Positions 34,234-45,854 of a DNA stretch of 64,000 nt are shown piece by piece. The position numbers and the translations under genes are program-made. The notes under the pieces were generated by a model. It saw nothing but the letters and a program-made list of their open reading frames with translations, was not told the origin of the DNA and made no database searches. This stretch comes from Microstegium vimineum (taxonomy: Eukaryota > Streptophyta > Magnoliopsida > Poales > Poaceae), in NCBI GenBank assembly GCA_022036555.1, contig CM039120.1, forward strand, positions 12,048,437 to 12,112,436, written 5' to 3'. The stretch's first letter is position 1. The number at the start of each line of letters is the position of its first letter.

Positions 34234-37200
34234 ATGACGTACGGACTCGAGGGTCCAGCCATGGACGCGGGAGGCGGAGGCGGCGGCCGTGCGGGCGCCG
34301 CGGCCAACGGCTCGAATGGACTCCTCCGCACCGTGGTGGGGTACTCGACGTCGCCCCTCTTCTTCTGGCTCCTCACCGTCGTGCTCGTCGCCGCCATCCA
34401 CATCGCCTCCGGCTCGTCCAAGCCCTCCAGCTCCAGGTACGTATAAAACTAGAAAACTTTTCATCAACCCTACCCTGGGTGGGTTCTCTTCTCATCCATC
34501 GTCTCGATTGGCAGGCACGACCGATTGATATGATGGGCTTTTAATTGTCTCTCTCTCTCTCTTTGCAGGGGCAGGGCCGATGAGAAGGAGCGGGAGAGGA
34601 AGGAGAGGGAGAAGGCGCGGCGCGATAGGTCCGCGGCTGCCCAAGACCAAGAGAGGGACGTGTCGGGCAGGGGAGATGACCGGGTTCTGGAGCTGATGCG
34701 CAGTTTCAGCTTCATGCAGGCGACCGAGGAGGATTTCATGGAGGGTATGACCGCGTACGACGACTACAACGGCGGCACAGCGCACGGGCCTGTTGCGCCC
34801 GAGCCGTTTGCGCCGTCGCCGGCGTTGACGGAAACCCTCAGCTTCAAGTTTCACCACCAGATGATGCCCGAAATTCCAACGGAGCCGGCGGCGGTGGTTT
34901 CGAGAGAATTCACAGCATCCAGAGAAGAAGAGACGGCGGTGGTGGTTCCGAGAGAATTCACAGCAGCAAGAGGAGAAGAGGATCAACGAGGACGAGAGGA
35001 AGAGAAGGGATCATTGGCGGCTCCGTCTTTGCAGTCGGCAGAGAAGCAAGAACACCCACACGAAGCAGAGGAAGCAGAGTTCGTGGTGGAGGAGCAGCTA
35101 GTAGAAGAGCAGCAGAGCAGAGAGGAGGCAGCGCCACCGAAGATCGTCGCGACGTCGCACAACTATCAGTTCTTGACGGAGCGTGACTTCCGGGGGTTCG
35201 TCAGGGAGCCGGAGGCCATGACGGTGCGCGTCCAGGAGTCCTTCGTGCCGCCGCCTCCGGAGCACCACCACCAGCCCGAGGAGCGACGGGTGGTGGACGT
35301 CTCCTTCTCCTCCCGCAGCGCCCGGTTCCTCACGGAGAGGGACTTCCGGCCGGCGAACGAGCCCGACGTGTGCGAGAGCGTGGCGTCGTCCGGGAAGAGG
35401 GCGGCGCCGTCGCTGAAGCCCAAGCCAGCGAGCTCCCCGTCCGTCGGCGCCAGGATGAGCTTCGCGTCGGAGTTCTCCGGTTTCGGCGACTCCGACTCCG
35501 AGTCCAGCGCCAGCGACGGCTACTCGGTGAAGGATCTCGTCGTCGACTCCGACAGCGACTGGTTCCTCTCGGAGAAGGACTTCCCGGCGTCTGCGCGCGA
35601 CTCCGGCAACCTCAAAAGTTACAAGGCCAAGATGCTCAAGGCCATCGAAGCCCTGGAGGCGGCGGCGGCGGCCAAGGTGGAGCCGTCTTACCAGGACTCA
35701 GCGACGACAGTCTCGCCGGGCTCCGTCCGGCAGCGGCAGGGCTCACCAGACACCATTCCCGATGGTTCTCCCAAGTTCCCTGAGGATATGTGGTCTCGTA
35801 GCCCTTCGCCGGACGTCGAGTACAAAGAGGACGAGGCGGAGAAGGTAACAAGAGAAGAAGCTGAAGCACAGTATGAAGAGGAGGTGGGCATCGACATGAG
35901 CGATGATGACGACCACTCGTCGGGCGGCAAGAAGGAGGTAGAATCTGCACCAGACTATGATCTGCTGGCTCCTGTTTCTGACAACTGTATGGATCATTCG
36001 GAGAAGGAAATCATCACTCTAAATGATCACGATCACTCAGGAGGTGAAGCTGCTTCTGATGCTCAAACAAGTCCAGAGGCAGTCTCTGCGACAGAATTAG
36101 CTGTCGTACCATCAGAGCAGGAATTTATTGGTATGGCTGATCATTCACTTGAGCACAGTTCTTACGACCCAAGGAAACTGCCAGCGAAAGCGATCAGTCA
36201 TATGAAATAGTATTTGATGACAAAAGAAGGCCGGTGCCTATTTCTGATGCAGGATTCGTTGGCACGAAAGGTCAATCACATGAGCTCATTTCTGATGTTT
36301 GGAAAGAGATTGTCAGTAGAAACGATCAGCCACGCCTAGATGCTCATGCTGATGAGGAAGGCCTGGATACAGCAGCAGAGGAAGAATATGCGGGCACAAC
36401 TGATCGTTCAAACCATCTTATTTCTTATCAGAAGAAGAAAGTGACTTTCAGTACTACAAATGATCAGCCAAATGCTGCAGTTTCTGATGAGAAGAGCGTC
36501 CCAGAGCAAGAATTCAGTCTAACTGACCATCAAAATGAAGTAGATTCTGACGCCAAGAACATTTCAGAGAACAGAGAAGATGAGGAACAAGACAGTGCAA
36601 ATGATCATTTGGACAGTGCAACTCGACAGGCCTACAATTCAGTCACCGGGAAGGCAAAGGTATATGACGAAGATGGGGAGGATCCGGAAGTGAAGTGGAA
36701 GGATTTGACAGATGAGGAGGAGGACGAGCTGGAGTCACTGTGGGAGCACCAAGACCTGATAGAGCAGCTCAAGCTTGAGCTGAAAAAGGTTCGCTCGATC
36801 GGGCTGCCCACGATCCTCGAGGAGTCGGAGACACCCAAGGCTCCGATGGAGGACCTCAAGCCATGGAGGATAGATGCTAAGTTCCTCCGTGAAGACCCGA
36901 TGGACGAGCTGAACAAGTTCTACAAGAGTTACAGGGAGAGGATGAGGAAGTTTGACATTTTGTGCTACCAGAAGATGTATGCAATAGGTATGCTTGATTT
37001 CTCAGACGTAAACTCATTTACCTTTGTTTATCTCTGATTCCAGTAACGTTTAGCACTTATTTAGTTGGGTGCAACCGGAACGCTTTCTAATTTACTCATT
37101 TAACTGAGAGTTAGGAATCACGAACTTGCATTTACAAAAAGGGACTGAACTTTAGCTTCCTTTCCTTTCAGTTATTGCACATATTTTGTATTCAAAATTG

Positions 37201-38866
37201 TAGCTTTAGCTTATTGCAATTTGTATAGGTATAGTCTATAATTTTCAGTTTTGAGAATAAAAGCTGGTTAGACAAAATCCTAAACCCGATAAAATCTTAT
37301 CTGTGTTGGCACTTAACAATTTATAATTATTTCTATAACCAGATAAGGATAACATTTTTAACATGCTATGATACAAAGACAAATATCAAATTATATCAAT
37401 ATTAGTTAGTTATATAAGAGTGCTGCCTGAAATTACCATAAAATTTAGGCACCTGAAGTATAGGGGAAGAGTTATAAAAAAACAATCAAACTTTGTCTAC
37501 ATTTTTAAAGCTACTAGTTCAGTATTGATGCAGCTACTAGTTTTTTCAATAATACATGCATGCATCAAGGGGAAAAAAGCTTTTTAAGGCATCTAGTCAT
37601 CTAATCCCTTGTTAAGTACTGCCTCTGTCATAAATTATAGATTGGTTTGGCTTTTCAGGCACATATATATATTTTTTTGGTATGCACAGGAAACCCATGT
37701 ATATAAAAAACCCAAAATGACATAATTTTGGCTGCAGAATTCCTACAGCTGAGAGGGCCCCAGCAGTCTACCAACTCTCTAAAGTCCCTGTCACCTACGG
37801 TGGCATCCGTCCTGTCACACAATTTTCGGTCATCGCGTCGGAGATCTCCCGAGGACCCATCGGAGCGGTTTCTCAAGGAGCTCCGCTATGATCTGGAGAC
37901 GGTGTACGTCGGGCAGATGTGCCTGTCATGGGAGTTCCTCCGGTGGCAGTATGAGCAGTCGCGTGACCTCCCGGAGTCCGACCCTTACCACAGCCACCAG
38001 TACAACCAGGTGGCCGGGGAGTTCCAGCAGTTTCAGGTCGTGGTGCAGAGGTTCGTCGAGGACGAGTCGTTCAAAGGCCATAGGCTGCCAAACTACATCA
38101 ACAACCGATGCGTTCTTCGCAATCTCTTGCAAGTGCCCGTGATTAAAGGTTAGCTAGGGCCATTAATTTCAGACTTGTTCAGAGCTGAGATCAGTTAGTA
38201 GTCCATGTCTATCCTGAACTTAACTTTGATCCTGATGCATGCATTTTGGTGGTAACAGAGGACAGCCTGAAGGACAGGATGGAGGATCAGCGCAAGGGGA
38301 ACTACGTGATAACCAGTGAGGAGCTGGAGGACATCATGGAAGAGGCGATGCACATCATGTGGGAGTTCATCAAGGCGGACAGAGTCGAGACGACGACAAC
38401 ATCGGTGCTCAAGGGCTTGTCGAGCACCCACGTCGAGCTCCAGGACCCCATGGATCATGATCTCATGGCACACATCCATTCCACGTTACAGAAGGTAAGG
38501 TTGCAAGCAACGCAGTGCAGGGCTGCAGGCAAAGTATATGATTTTTTCTACAGTTGCTTGCAGTAAGTGTAGGAGTGCTAGTTGAGTGACGATGTGTCTG
38601 AACCGTGTGTGCAGAAAGAGAAGAGGCTCAAGGACCTCCTCAGGACCGGCAACTGCATCGTGAAGAAGTTTAAGAAGCCCAAGGAGGACAGATCGAACCA
38701 GAACCTCTTCTTCTCGCAGGTGGACATGAAACTGGTGGCACGGGTGCTGAGGATGCCCAGGATCACCAGCGAGCAGCTGCAGTGGTGCAGGGCGAAGCTC
38801 GACAAGATCATACTGGTAGATAGGAAGATCCACAGGGAGGCTTCATTTTTGTTGTTTCCCTGTTGA
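34234..38866 (+). CDS. DUF1666 family protein (5 exons, one apparent 1-nt deletion)
   Basis: The exons are 34234-34436, 34569-36987, 37738-38148, 38259-38494 and 38615-38866, with GT-AG introns and consistent phases. The ATG at 34234 is used; 34261 is an alternative. An N-terminal hydrophobic segment (SPLFFWLLTVVLVAAIHIAS) suggests a membrane anchor. Exon 2 is a long acidic, low-complexity region with three FL(T/S)E(R/K)DF motifs and degenerate repeats. The conserved C-terminal region starts at RKFDILCYQKMYAI and runs through LRYDLETVYVGQMCLSWEFL, NYINNRCVLRNLLQVP and KDLLRTGNCIVKKFKK. One base seems missing near 36172 (CCCAAGGAAAC), where the frame shifts from one ending at 36210 to one covering 36198 onward. 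Restored length is about 1,173 residues. Biochemical role is unknown; plant members are often annotated as ribosomal protein L34Ae-like, which should not be read as ribosomal function. Confidence 0.88.
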
Positions 38867-40990
38867 GAGAGTACATATATATGTTTTCTTGTTTTCTTTT
38901 GTTCCCTTTTGCTCGATACAAAAAAAAATATATACATATCTTCACCATGTAATCAATCCACGGGTGTAGGAATTTTGTTTAACCTTTTGGTAATTCAGTT
39001 TATGATACGAAGGTTCATAATCATAATTGTAACTTCATAAACAGGCCACAGCTTACAGAGGCCATGGCGCTTCCATGGTACTTACATCACCTAGAAATGA
39101 CAGTCATGGCAATGTACATGCTCCATTGCCTCTCCAGTAGAATGAACCGTCTTCTTTTCTGACGCCACACCATCTGAACCACAGCGTGCTGTGGATGGAC
39201 TGCAATCCGAGTATCCAACAAGTAGCATCAGTCTTTTACCATTGGTGCATCCCAACTGTGCTGCAAGACAATTTTTAACTGCACTGCCATTCCTGGACCT
39301 GGATGAGCAGTTCTTATGCCCTTTTCTGTTCGCCACATGAGTCATATAGTGACCACCTCACATTAGCTGCAAACACTGCACAGTACTGTGCCCATGAACA
39401 GGAACGCACATCTCATAACTGAAAGCTGACGAAACTGAGATGCAGCTGAGTAGGCTCAACAGTAGACAACAGCAGTACTAGCTAGGACAGTAGTAGATCT
39501 TAGGGCGGCAACCCTAAAGTCCTAACAGACAAGTATGCGGCCGCAGCGAGATGCAGATTATTGGCAGCGTTCAGAATGTGTTTGATAACGACCACAAGTT
39601 GCCACCTTTTTTTTACAAACTTTACTAAATGTGTGTCTAATAACAATTTGTTAGTCGCACCTTAGTTATGATTTGGTAAAGAAATATAACAATGACAGGT
39701 TTGCCAAAAGTATATTAAACTATGTTGTAGAGAACTAAACAATACCTATGTATTAACCACGAACCAAACATACCCTTACATAGCGTTTGGTTTAGAAGAC
39801 AAAATGAGGCGGATTGGCGGAATGTTCCCGACTCTGAGATAAGACATGCCCATTTTTCGCTTAGCTGAGGAGGGATAAGACGTTTTATGTTTGGTGAGAG
39901 ATGAAGAGGAATGAGATAGACGATGTATTTGACACCATTAAACACGGTTACACTAGGATGAGAGAGCCTCCTTCAGGAAATTTGTCAAAACTAAGTCAAT
40001 GAATAAGATGGGGCAATTGGTTGAATCACAAAACTAAGTCAAGGAATAAGATGGGGGCAATTGGTTGAATCATACAAGGATTCGTTATATTGAGCGTGAT
40101 GTCTATGCAAGAATCAAAGATGAAGACTCTTTATTCATACCATTTCCATGAATTAAAGTCTTCGGTGAAAAAGTTCCTCCATTATCTCAAACTAGAGCAA
40201 GTGGTATGTTGCACTAAACCATTCCTACCATTTTTTGTCAATGATCATTTGCATTTTACTATTCTATAGACTACAATGCCAACATTTTAAATGCCAAAAC
40301 TTATGCGTAGGTTCATATTCACACAGTATTCTTGATGAGGTGAGGGCGAACCAAACCATCATTAATTAATTATTTTTAGGGTGAAGTACATTTCCCAACC
40401 TTTAAATTGCACATAAATCTAATTTTCTATCCTTAACTACAAACTAGATAACGAACATCCTCCAACTGTTGAAAGCGGACACTAATCAGTTTCAAAGGTG
40501 GTTTCTTTTTTTTTTAAACAATAAAAGCCCGGTTCAATCTATAAAAAAAAATAAATAATTAGTTAATTTAAATCAAACAAATATGAAACTAGTTCTAGAT
40601 TTCTTCTAAAATGTTACCTATCTAATAATACTCTATTTTGAGTTATTTGGATCTTATTTGTTTTAAAAAATAATAAGCACAACTACAAACAAGAAAACAA
40701 TATAAACAGAAATAAACTAATTTAAAATAACTATTTATATATCATAAAAAATATACAATATTTTTAGAACAAAAAATGATTTTAGTTTCATATTTTTCTA
40801 ATTAATTATGAATTTTGAGAGATCAAACCAGATTTCTATTCTTTCTGCTGCCGTTCACGACATCGCTGTTGTCGCCACAACCAGGCGGCAGCAGGCCCGC
40901 AATTGTTTTTTTTTTGAGTGGTGAACAGTAGAGAGGTGCGCCATGGAAGATCAGCCTGCAGAAGGTGGCCCGTAGAGCCTAGTTACTTCG
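38867..40990. other. Intergenic between DUF1666 and eL34 genes
   Basis: The first part is the DUF1666 3' region, with AT-rich tracts. A minus-strand frame at 39091-39345 has no recognisable domain. Around 39752-39800 and 40357 there are GCGTTTGGTTT/GAACCAAAC inverted words that may be remnants of a MITE. The rest is AT-rich with nothing recognised. Confidence 0.45.
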
Positions 40991-40994
40991 GTTC

Positions 40995-41000
40995 GGCCCA
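40995..41000 (+). promoter_or_regulatory. Site II-type element (GGCCCA) upstream of the eL34 gene
   Basis: GGCCCA lies 163 bases before the start codon. Site II (TGGGCC/GGCCCA) elements paired with telo-boxes are known in promoters of plant ribosomal-protein genes and are bound by TCP factors. Confidence 0.55.
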
Positions 41001-41058
41001 TTATCTTATCAAACAGATCCCAGCCGTCCGATGTAGGTCAGCCCTCGCGTCACATCCA

Positions 41059-41064
41059 TTTATA
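41059..41064 (+). promoter_or_regulatory. Candidate TATA box of the eL34 gene
   Basis: TTTATA within CCATTTATACCCC, about 100 bases before the ATG, which would put transcription start near 41090 inside a CT-rich stretch. Confidence 0.5.
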
Positions 41065-41122
41065 CCCCTTGCCGCCGCCAGGCCCCGCTTCTCTTTCTCC
41101 TAGCCTCTGCTCCAGCCTCCCA

Positions 41123-41132
41123 CTAGGGTTTA
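41123..41132 (+). promoter_or_regulatory. Telo-box in the eL34 leader
   Basis: CTAGGGTTTA contains AAACCCTA on the opposite strand, 31 bases before the ATG. Telo-boxes are typical of translation-machinery genes in plants. Confidence 0.65.
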
Positions 41133-41162
41133 TCCACCGGCGGCGCGCGAGACGGCGGCAAG

Positions 41163-42820
41163 ATGGTGCAGCGTCTGACCTACCGCAAGCGGCATAGCTA
41201 TGCCACAAAGTCCAACCAGACGCGGGTCGTCAAGACCCCAGGTCCGGATCTCCTCCTCTTGGTGGTTCCGTTGGTATCTGGTTTGGGTGTGATTTTGGTG
41301 TGCTAGATCGGTTTGTGGCTTGTGGTCGCAGGTGGCAAGCTCGTGTACCAGTACACCAAGAAGAGAGCCAGCGGGCCCAAGTGCCCCGTGACCGGCAAGA
41401 AGATCCAGGGGGTGAGTGTTCACTTTCTCAGCATAACATACCTTATACTTGTGGGACGTAGCTAACGATTGTTCGGTTAGTCTTGAGGCCTTAAGATGGG
41501 CGATTTGTGTTGGGAGTAGGTACGGCGGTGGGGAAATTGGGGTGTTGAAGTTGGTGGGTAATCTGTTCGTAAATTGTAGTAGAGTTAGTTGTTCATCTCG
41601 ATCTGTATGTCACTTTAGAAGGTTTAGTATTTTTTAGTGTGGATACAGTGAAATTTGTGGCACAGCCTGCAATCCTTGTTGCACATGCATGGAGTTCATA
41701 GAATGGAGTTTGTTTCACGAACTCTGTGTTTTGTTGTGTAATGGAGCCTTTCAGTTGAAATGGATTGGTGGCTCACTATATCCGGTTGAAATTTGCTGCA
41801 AGCCTCCTCGGTAGGGCACTGTAGTAGCAGCAGATTGCTGCTACAGCTGAACATTAACTTATTCTATTATTGTCAGGTGTCAGATGTCCAGCAACAATTT
41901 CACATTGCTTTGCTAATATTATTGGTACATCCAATTTGCTATATATCTAGACATACGTTATGTCTACATACATAGCAAATTTGATGAATAAAAAAAGTCA
42001 AAGCGACTTATAATTTGGAATGGAGAGTACTAGTTTGTTTGTACAGTGGTGATTCTTATACAGCAAACCTTCTAGGCAAGTATTTCATATGCACACTTGA
42101 TAGTTTGTACATTGGTATTTGAATGTTGATTTCTGTATTTATCTTGTTTGTTGAAATGTGAGATCTTACTGCCAAAACTCTTGAGGATGCAATCTTGTTA
42201 GTTTTTCTTGAGTTCAGTTAATCAAATTATGCACTTCCAGTGAGATTGGCATTGTCATTCTAGTTCCAAATGGGAAAATATGCATGGCACTAGAAAACAG
42301 TCAATGTTGAAATTGTTGTATTAGCATGAATTTCCTCCTAGGAAAATGGTGACTGATTCATTGAAATTCTATATTGTGAATCCCGTAATGTGTTTCATCA
42401 TAGTAAGAGTATGTTTTGATGCTATGCTTGATTTGATTCTGGAGAATGTATTTTTGTGTTGTACAATTTGCCTTATTATTATTTGTCTGCCCGTTGGCAG
42501 TCCATCTTTATTGCTCACACTGATGGTTTCCATTTTTAGATTCCCCATCTGAGGCCTGCTGAGTACAAAAGATCCAGGTTGTCTAGGAACCGCAGAACTG
42601 TGAAGCGTCCCTATGGTGGAGTGCTCTCTGGAACTGCAGTTAGAGAAAGGTTAGCAAATAGTTTCAGTATCTTTAGATTTGATAACCCTAAAGTTGCAAA
42701 CTTCCTAACTTGTGCTTCACACCGACTTGCAGGATCATCCGTGCCTTCCTGGTTGAAGAGCAGAAGATTGTCAAGAAGGTGTTGAAGCTACAGAACACTA
42801 AAGACAAGACCTCAAAGTAA
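41163..42820 (+). CDS. RPL34: Cytosolic 60S ribosomal protein eL34 (4 exons)
   Basis: The exons are 41163-41241, 41332-41411, 42540-42649 and 42733-42820, all with GT-AG introns and exact phases, giving 118 residues. The protein starts MVQRLTYRKRHSYATKSN and has the Cys pair motif GPKCPVTGKKIQG. It then has HLRPAEYKRSRLSRN and RPYGGVLSG, and ends in a Lys-rich tail. This is the complete eL34 pattern of the large cytosolic subunit, and the length equals that of plant homologues. No frame defect is seen. The long second intron (41412-42539) holds nothing recognised. A Sirevirus-like element begins 472 bases downstream of the stop codon. The promoter contains Site II and telo-box motifs, as expected for constitutive growth-linked expression. 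Confidence 0.97.
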
Positions 42821-43292
42821 CTTTGAAACAGAAGCGAGCCACCTCTCTTCTGTAAACAAGGGAAGATATTTTTGTCGATGGTGATGATCAATGGCTTAGT
42901 CTCTTCTAGCTGTGTTCTAGTATGTCTTGAGCCGACAACTGTTTCTAGGGTACCTTGAAATCTGTCTACCATTATGATGTCAAAGATTATGAGATTACAT
43001 ATGATCCCCCTGTTGCTTTTGTTCACTTTGCTAAAATTGCCAAGTCTGAGTTCACATGAGTTGGGCTTCAGTTGGTGTTTACTTCCTGCTTGTTGCGAAT
43101 AGCTCTTATTCCAATTTGTTTGATTGTGGTTTAAGTCTGGAATACGTTTTATCGTGCACCAGTCTCAGACGGTAATTGCTGGTCCTTACTTTTTGTCTTG
43201 CCAGTCTCAGAATACGTTTGTTTGGTAGGGAGTTTGTGGAGTCAACTCATCTAGGCACATTACAAAAATCAAAATATCTTTGTTTTACTTGG

Positions 43293-44969
43293 TGAAAGGA
43301 CCTAGATGCCCAATAGGAGGGGGGAGGGGGGGTTGAATTGGGCTTCTTTTAAATTTCTAAAGCAATAGCAAGCCAAAGAAAGGAAATACAATCTAAGCAA
43401 TTCTAGTAGGAATTGAAAGAACAAGGCGGAAAATAATGCAAGTAAGGAGCTAGGGAAAGGAATTCTTGATGCAGCGATGTTTTTTCCGAGGTATCGAGGT
43501 GTCGACACACCCCTCTAGCCCTCGTTGGAGCACACCCCTTTAGTCCTCGTTGGAGCACCTCGCAAGGTATAGCTCCCCCTCTACCCGCGCAAGGGTAGAG
43601 TGCTCTCTACGGGCTGATTCTTTGCCACACCAGCTCGGTGAATCGCCCAGAACCGATCACAGAAGCTTGGAGAAGAGCCGCCGACAATCTTTCGGCGATC
43701 ACTTCCTCCGAACACCACCAAACCGTCTAGGTGCTGTCGAACACCAAGAGTAACAAGCACAAGACCTTCACTTGATCAACTCAAGGCTAAGAAGGTGGAT
43801 GGATGCACACAAGTCACTCGTAGTTACTCTAGTGGGGAAGAATAAGATGAATTCTCTCTAATCTCTCCCTCATTAGGCACTTGGCTCTCCAAGAACTCTC
43901 TCAAGGTTTCTCCAGGTGTAACAATGGCCAAGAGTGCTCTCAAGGACGAAGAGGGCAACTTTAAATAGTCCCCCACCTCCAAAATTAGCAGTTTCTTACC
44001 TTTTCTCTTTTCTGCGAAGGCACCGGACTAGTCCGGAGCTCACACCACCGGACCATGCACACTGGTCCGGAGCTCACACTCTGCTGAGATTGAGGCACCG
44101 TCGGACAACTTGCCTTGGTCCGATGCCCTGGTCTGACGCTCAGGTCCGGAGCCAGGGAGCTCACTGAGTAAAAACTCATCCAAGTCTGCGAACCTCCGGA
44201 CTACTCTCCTTGGTCCAGAGCCCTGGTCCGATGCTCAGGTCCGGAGCCAGGGAGCTTACTGGATTGGAAACTTCTCTGTGTTACGAGTCTCCAGACCACT
44301 CGCCTTGGTCCGGAGCCCTGGTCCGACGCGCAGGTCCGGAGCCAGGGTGCTCACTGGATTGTATCACTTGAAGCTGACAAAGGCCTCCGGACCACTCGCC
44401 TATGGTCCGGAGCTCTTCCAGACAGGTGGTCCGGAGCTCTTGTTTCTGGAACTTGCCTAAGTCAAGGACCACCGGACCACTTGCCATGGTCCGGAGCCCC
44501 CTAGGCAAACTGGTCCAGAGCCTCTTTCTCCCCCTTTCTCAACTCTTTTCACTAAGGTTTTTCAAGGGGTTTTGCTCCTACCAACTTAAGGTATACCAAG
44601 GGATTATTGCAGGGTCTCTAGGACTAGTTGTGACATGTGTGCATACACCAACATTCCTAAACTCTCCTAGATCAAGCTACTAATCTCATACCCCTTTATA
44701 GTACGGCCAAAGGAAAAACAAGATCCTAGCTATACTTAGTGCCCTTCTCAACCTCATGGCACTAAGGACTAGCCTAGTCTTCAACTTGTATCACCATCCT
44801 TTGAAACCGAAACAATTTCCATCTTGGGGGCATGAATACCATTAAGCCCATTCATCTTAGCATCACTTATGACCTAACCTAAATGACTTTGCCTCTGCAA
44901 AACACATGTTAGTCATAGTGACCTAGCATTGTCGTTAATCGCCTAAACACAAGGGACCATGATTCTTCA
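43293..44969 (-). repeat. 3' LTR of Sirevirus-like copia element C
   Basis: On the minus strand the LTR starts TGAAGAATCATGG at 44969 and ends GGTCCTTTCA at 43293 (1,677 bp). A polypurine tract (AAAAGGGGGAGAT on the minus strand, 44970-44982) abuts its start, proving a 3' LTR of a minus-strand element. The central 44030-44520 stretch repeats GGTCCGGAGC and CCGGAC words, matching the CACCGGAC-type palindrome clusters known from Sirevirus LTRs. Flanking CTTGG (43288-43292) would be one copy of the target duplication; the other copy is not in the window. Confidence 0.8.
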
Positions 44970-45432
44970 ATCTCCCCCTTTTAGGTGATTGACGGCAATA
45001 CAAGCTCGAGTATAAGGTTATGAGTGAATTTTGATAAGAGAAACATGACTTGACATGATATAGGCATGTGTTAGTGATAAGAAAGACATATACATGCCTA
45101 AACCATTCAAGCATGACAAGCACAAAAGATATGAATAGAGCATAGTACTTGATTTCAAATGATAAGCTATAGCCAAAAGATCAGAGATTAGCGCAGAAGC
45201 AATATAGCACAACCAAGTGACATGATATATATATAAAGATCACACACATGTCACATAAACATCAAGTCTCAAACATCACACACATATCATACAATGCATA
45301 AAGACGGTAAACGTGATGCATGATGCGATAGAGTAAAATACACATCAAAAGAAACGAATCCTACTAGCTCCCCCTGAAGCTAGCCATCTACTCGACTCTC
45401 CCTCTCCCCCTTTGGCGTCAAAACACCAAAGT
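44970..45432 (-). other. Element C internal non-coding region with polypurine tracts
   Basis: Contains the polypurine tract next to the LTR and a second purine-rich tract near 45400-45420, read on the minus strand as GACGCCAAAGGGGGAGAG. Such multiple polypurine tracts between the last ORF and the 3' LTR are a known Sirevirus trait. Confidence 0.6.
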
Positions 45433-45854
45433 CTAAGCGTCTGGAGGCGGAGTGGAAGCAGCCGTGGAGAGGTCGAGAATGCGGAAGTCATCAAGATCAT
45501 CATCATCAGTGTCCTCCCCCTGAGTGTCTGGAGCTGAAGGTGAAGTAGTTTGGGGGACAGGAGCTGACGAGCTGACCAACTCTACTGCCGAAAAGTCTAG
45601 AACTGTAGCTGGGGCAGGAGTAGGAGTAGGATCTGCCACTGTCTCTGTAGGTGCCTCTAGAGTTGCGGAGTCCGGTTGTGCCTCAAGCACTGACTCGACT
45701 GGAGTCTCAGGAACCGGTGGCTGCTCAGGCTGAGCTGGAGTGGAGGAGACAACTGTGGCATTGGTCATGATAACAGCTGAAGGAGTCGACACGGCTGGAG
45801 CACGACTGTCATGAGTAGCCTCAGACGAGGCAACGGAGGAACGATGCTGACCAG
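45433..45854 (-). pseudogene. Element C terminal ORF, 3' part (Pro/Ser/Thr-rich with acidic tail)
   Basis: The minus-strand frame is rich in Pro, Ala, Ser, Thr and Val and ends in an acidic DTDDDDLDDF segment shortly before the stop at 45433. It continues in frame into 47534-47830 when solo LTR D and one ACCAG copy are removed. Position after pol and before the polypurine tract suggests the pol tail or env-like ORF of a Sirevirus; homology was not testable here. Confidence 0.55.
45850..45854. repeat. Target-site duplication ACCAG (left of LTR D)
   Basis: ACCAG is repeated exactly at 47529-47533, directly outside the TG and CA ends of the intervening LTR. Confidence 0.9.

Noticed and set aside
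39091..39345. 84-codon minus-strand frame downstream of the DUF1666 gene
   Set aside because: Cys- and His-rich by chance composition; no zinc-finger spacing, no splice-linked neighbour.
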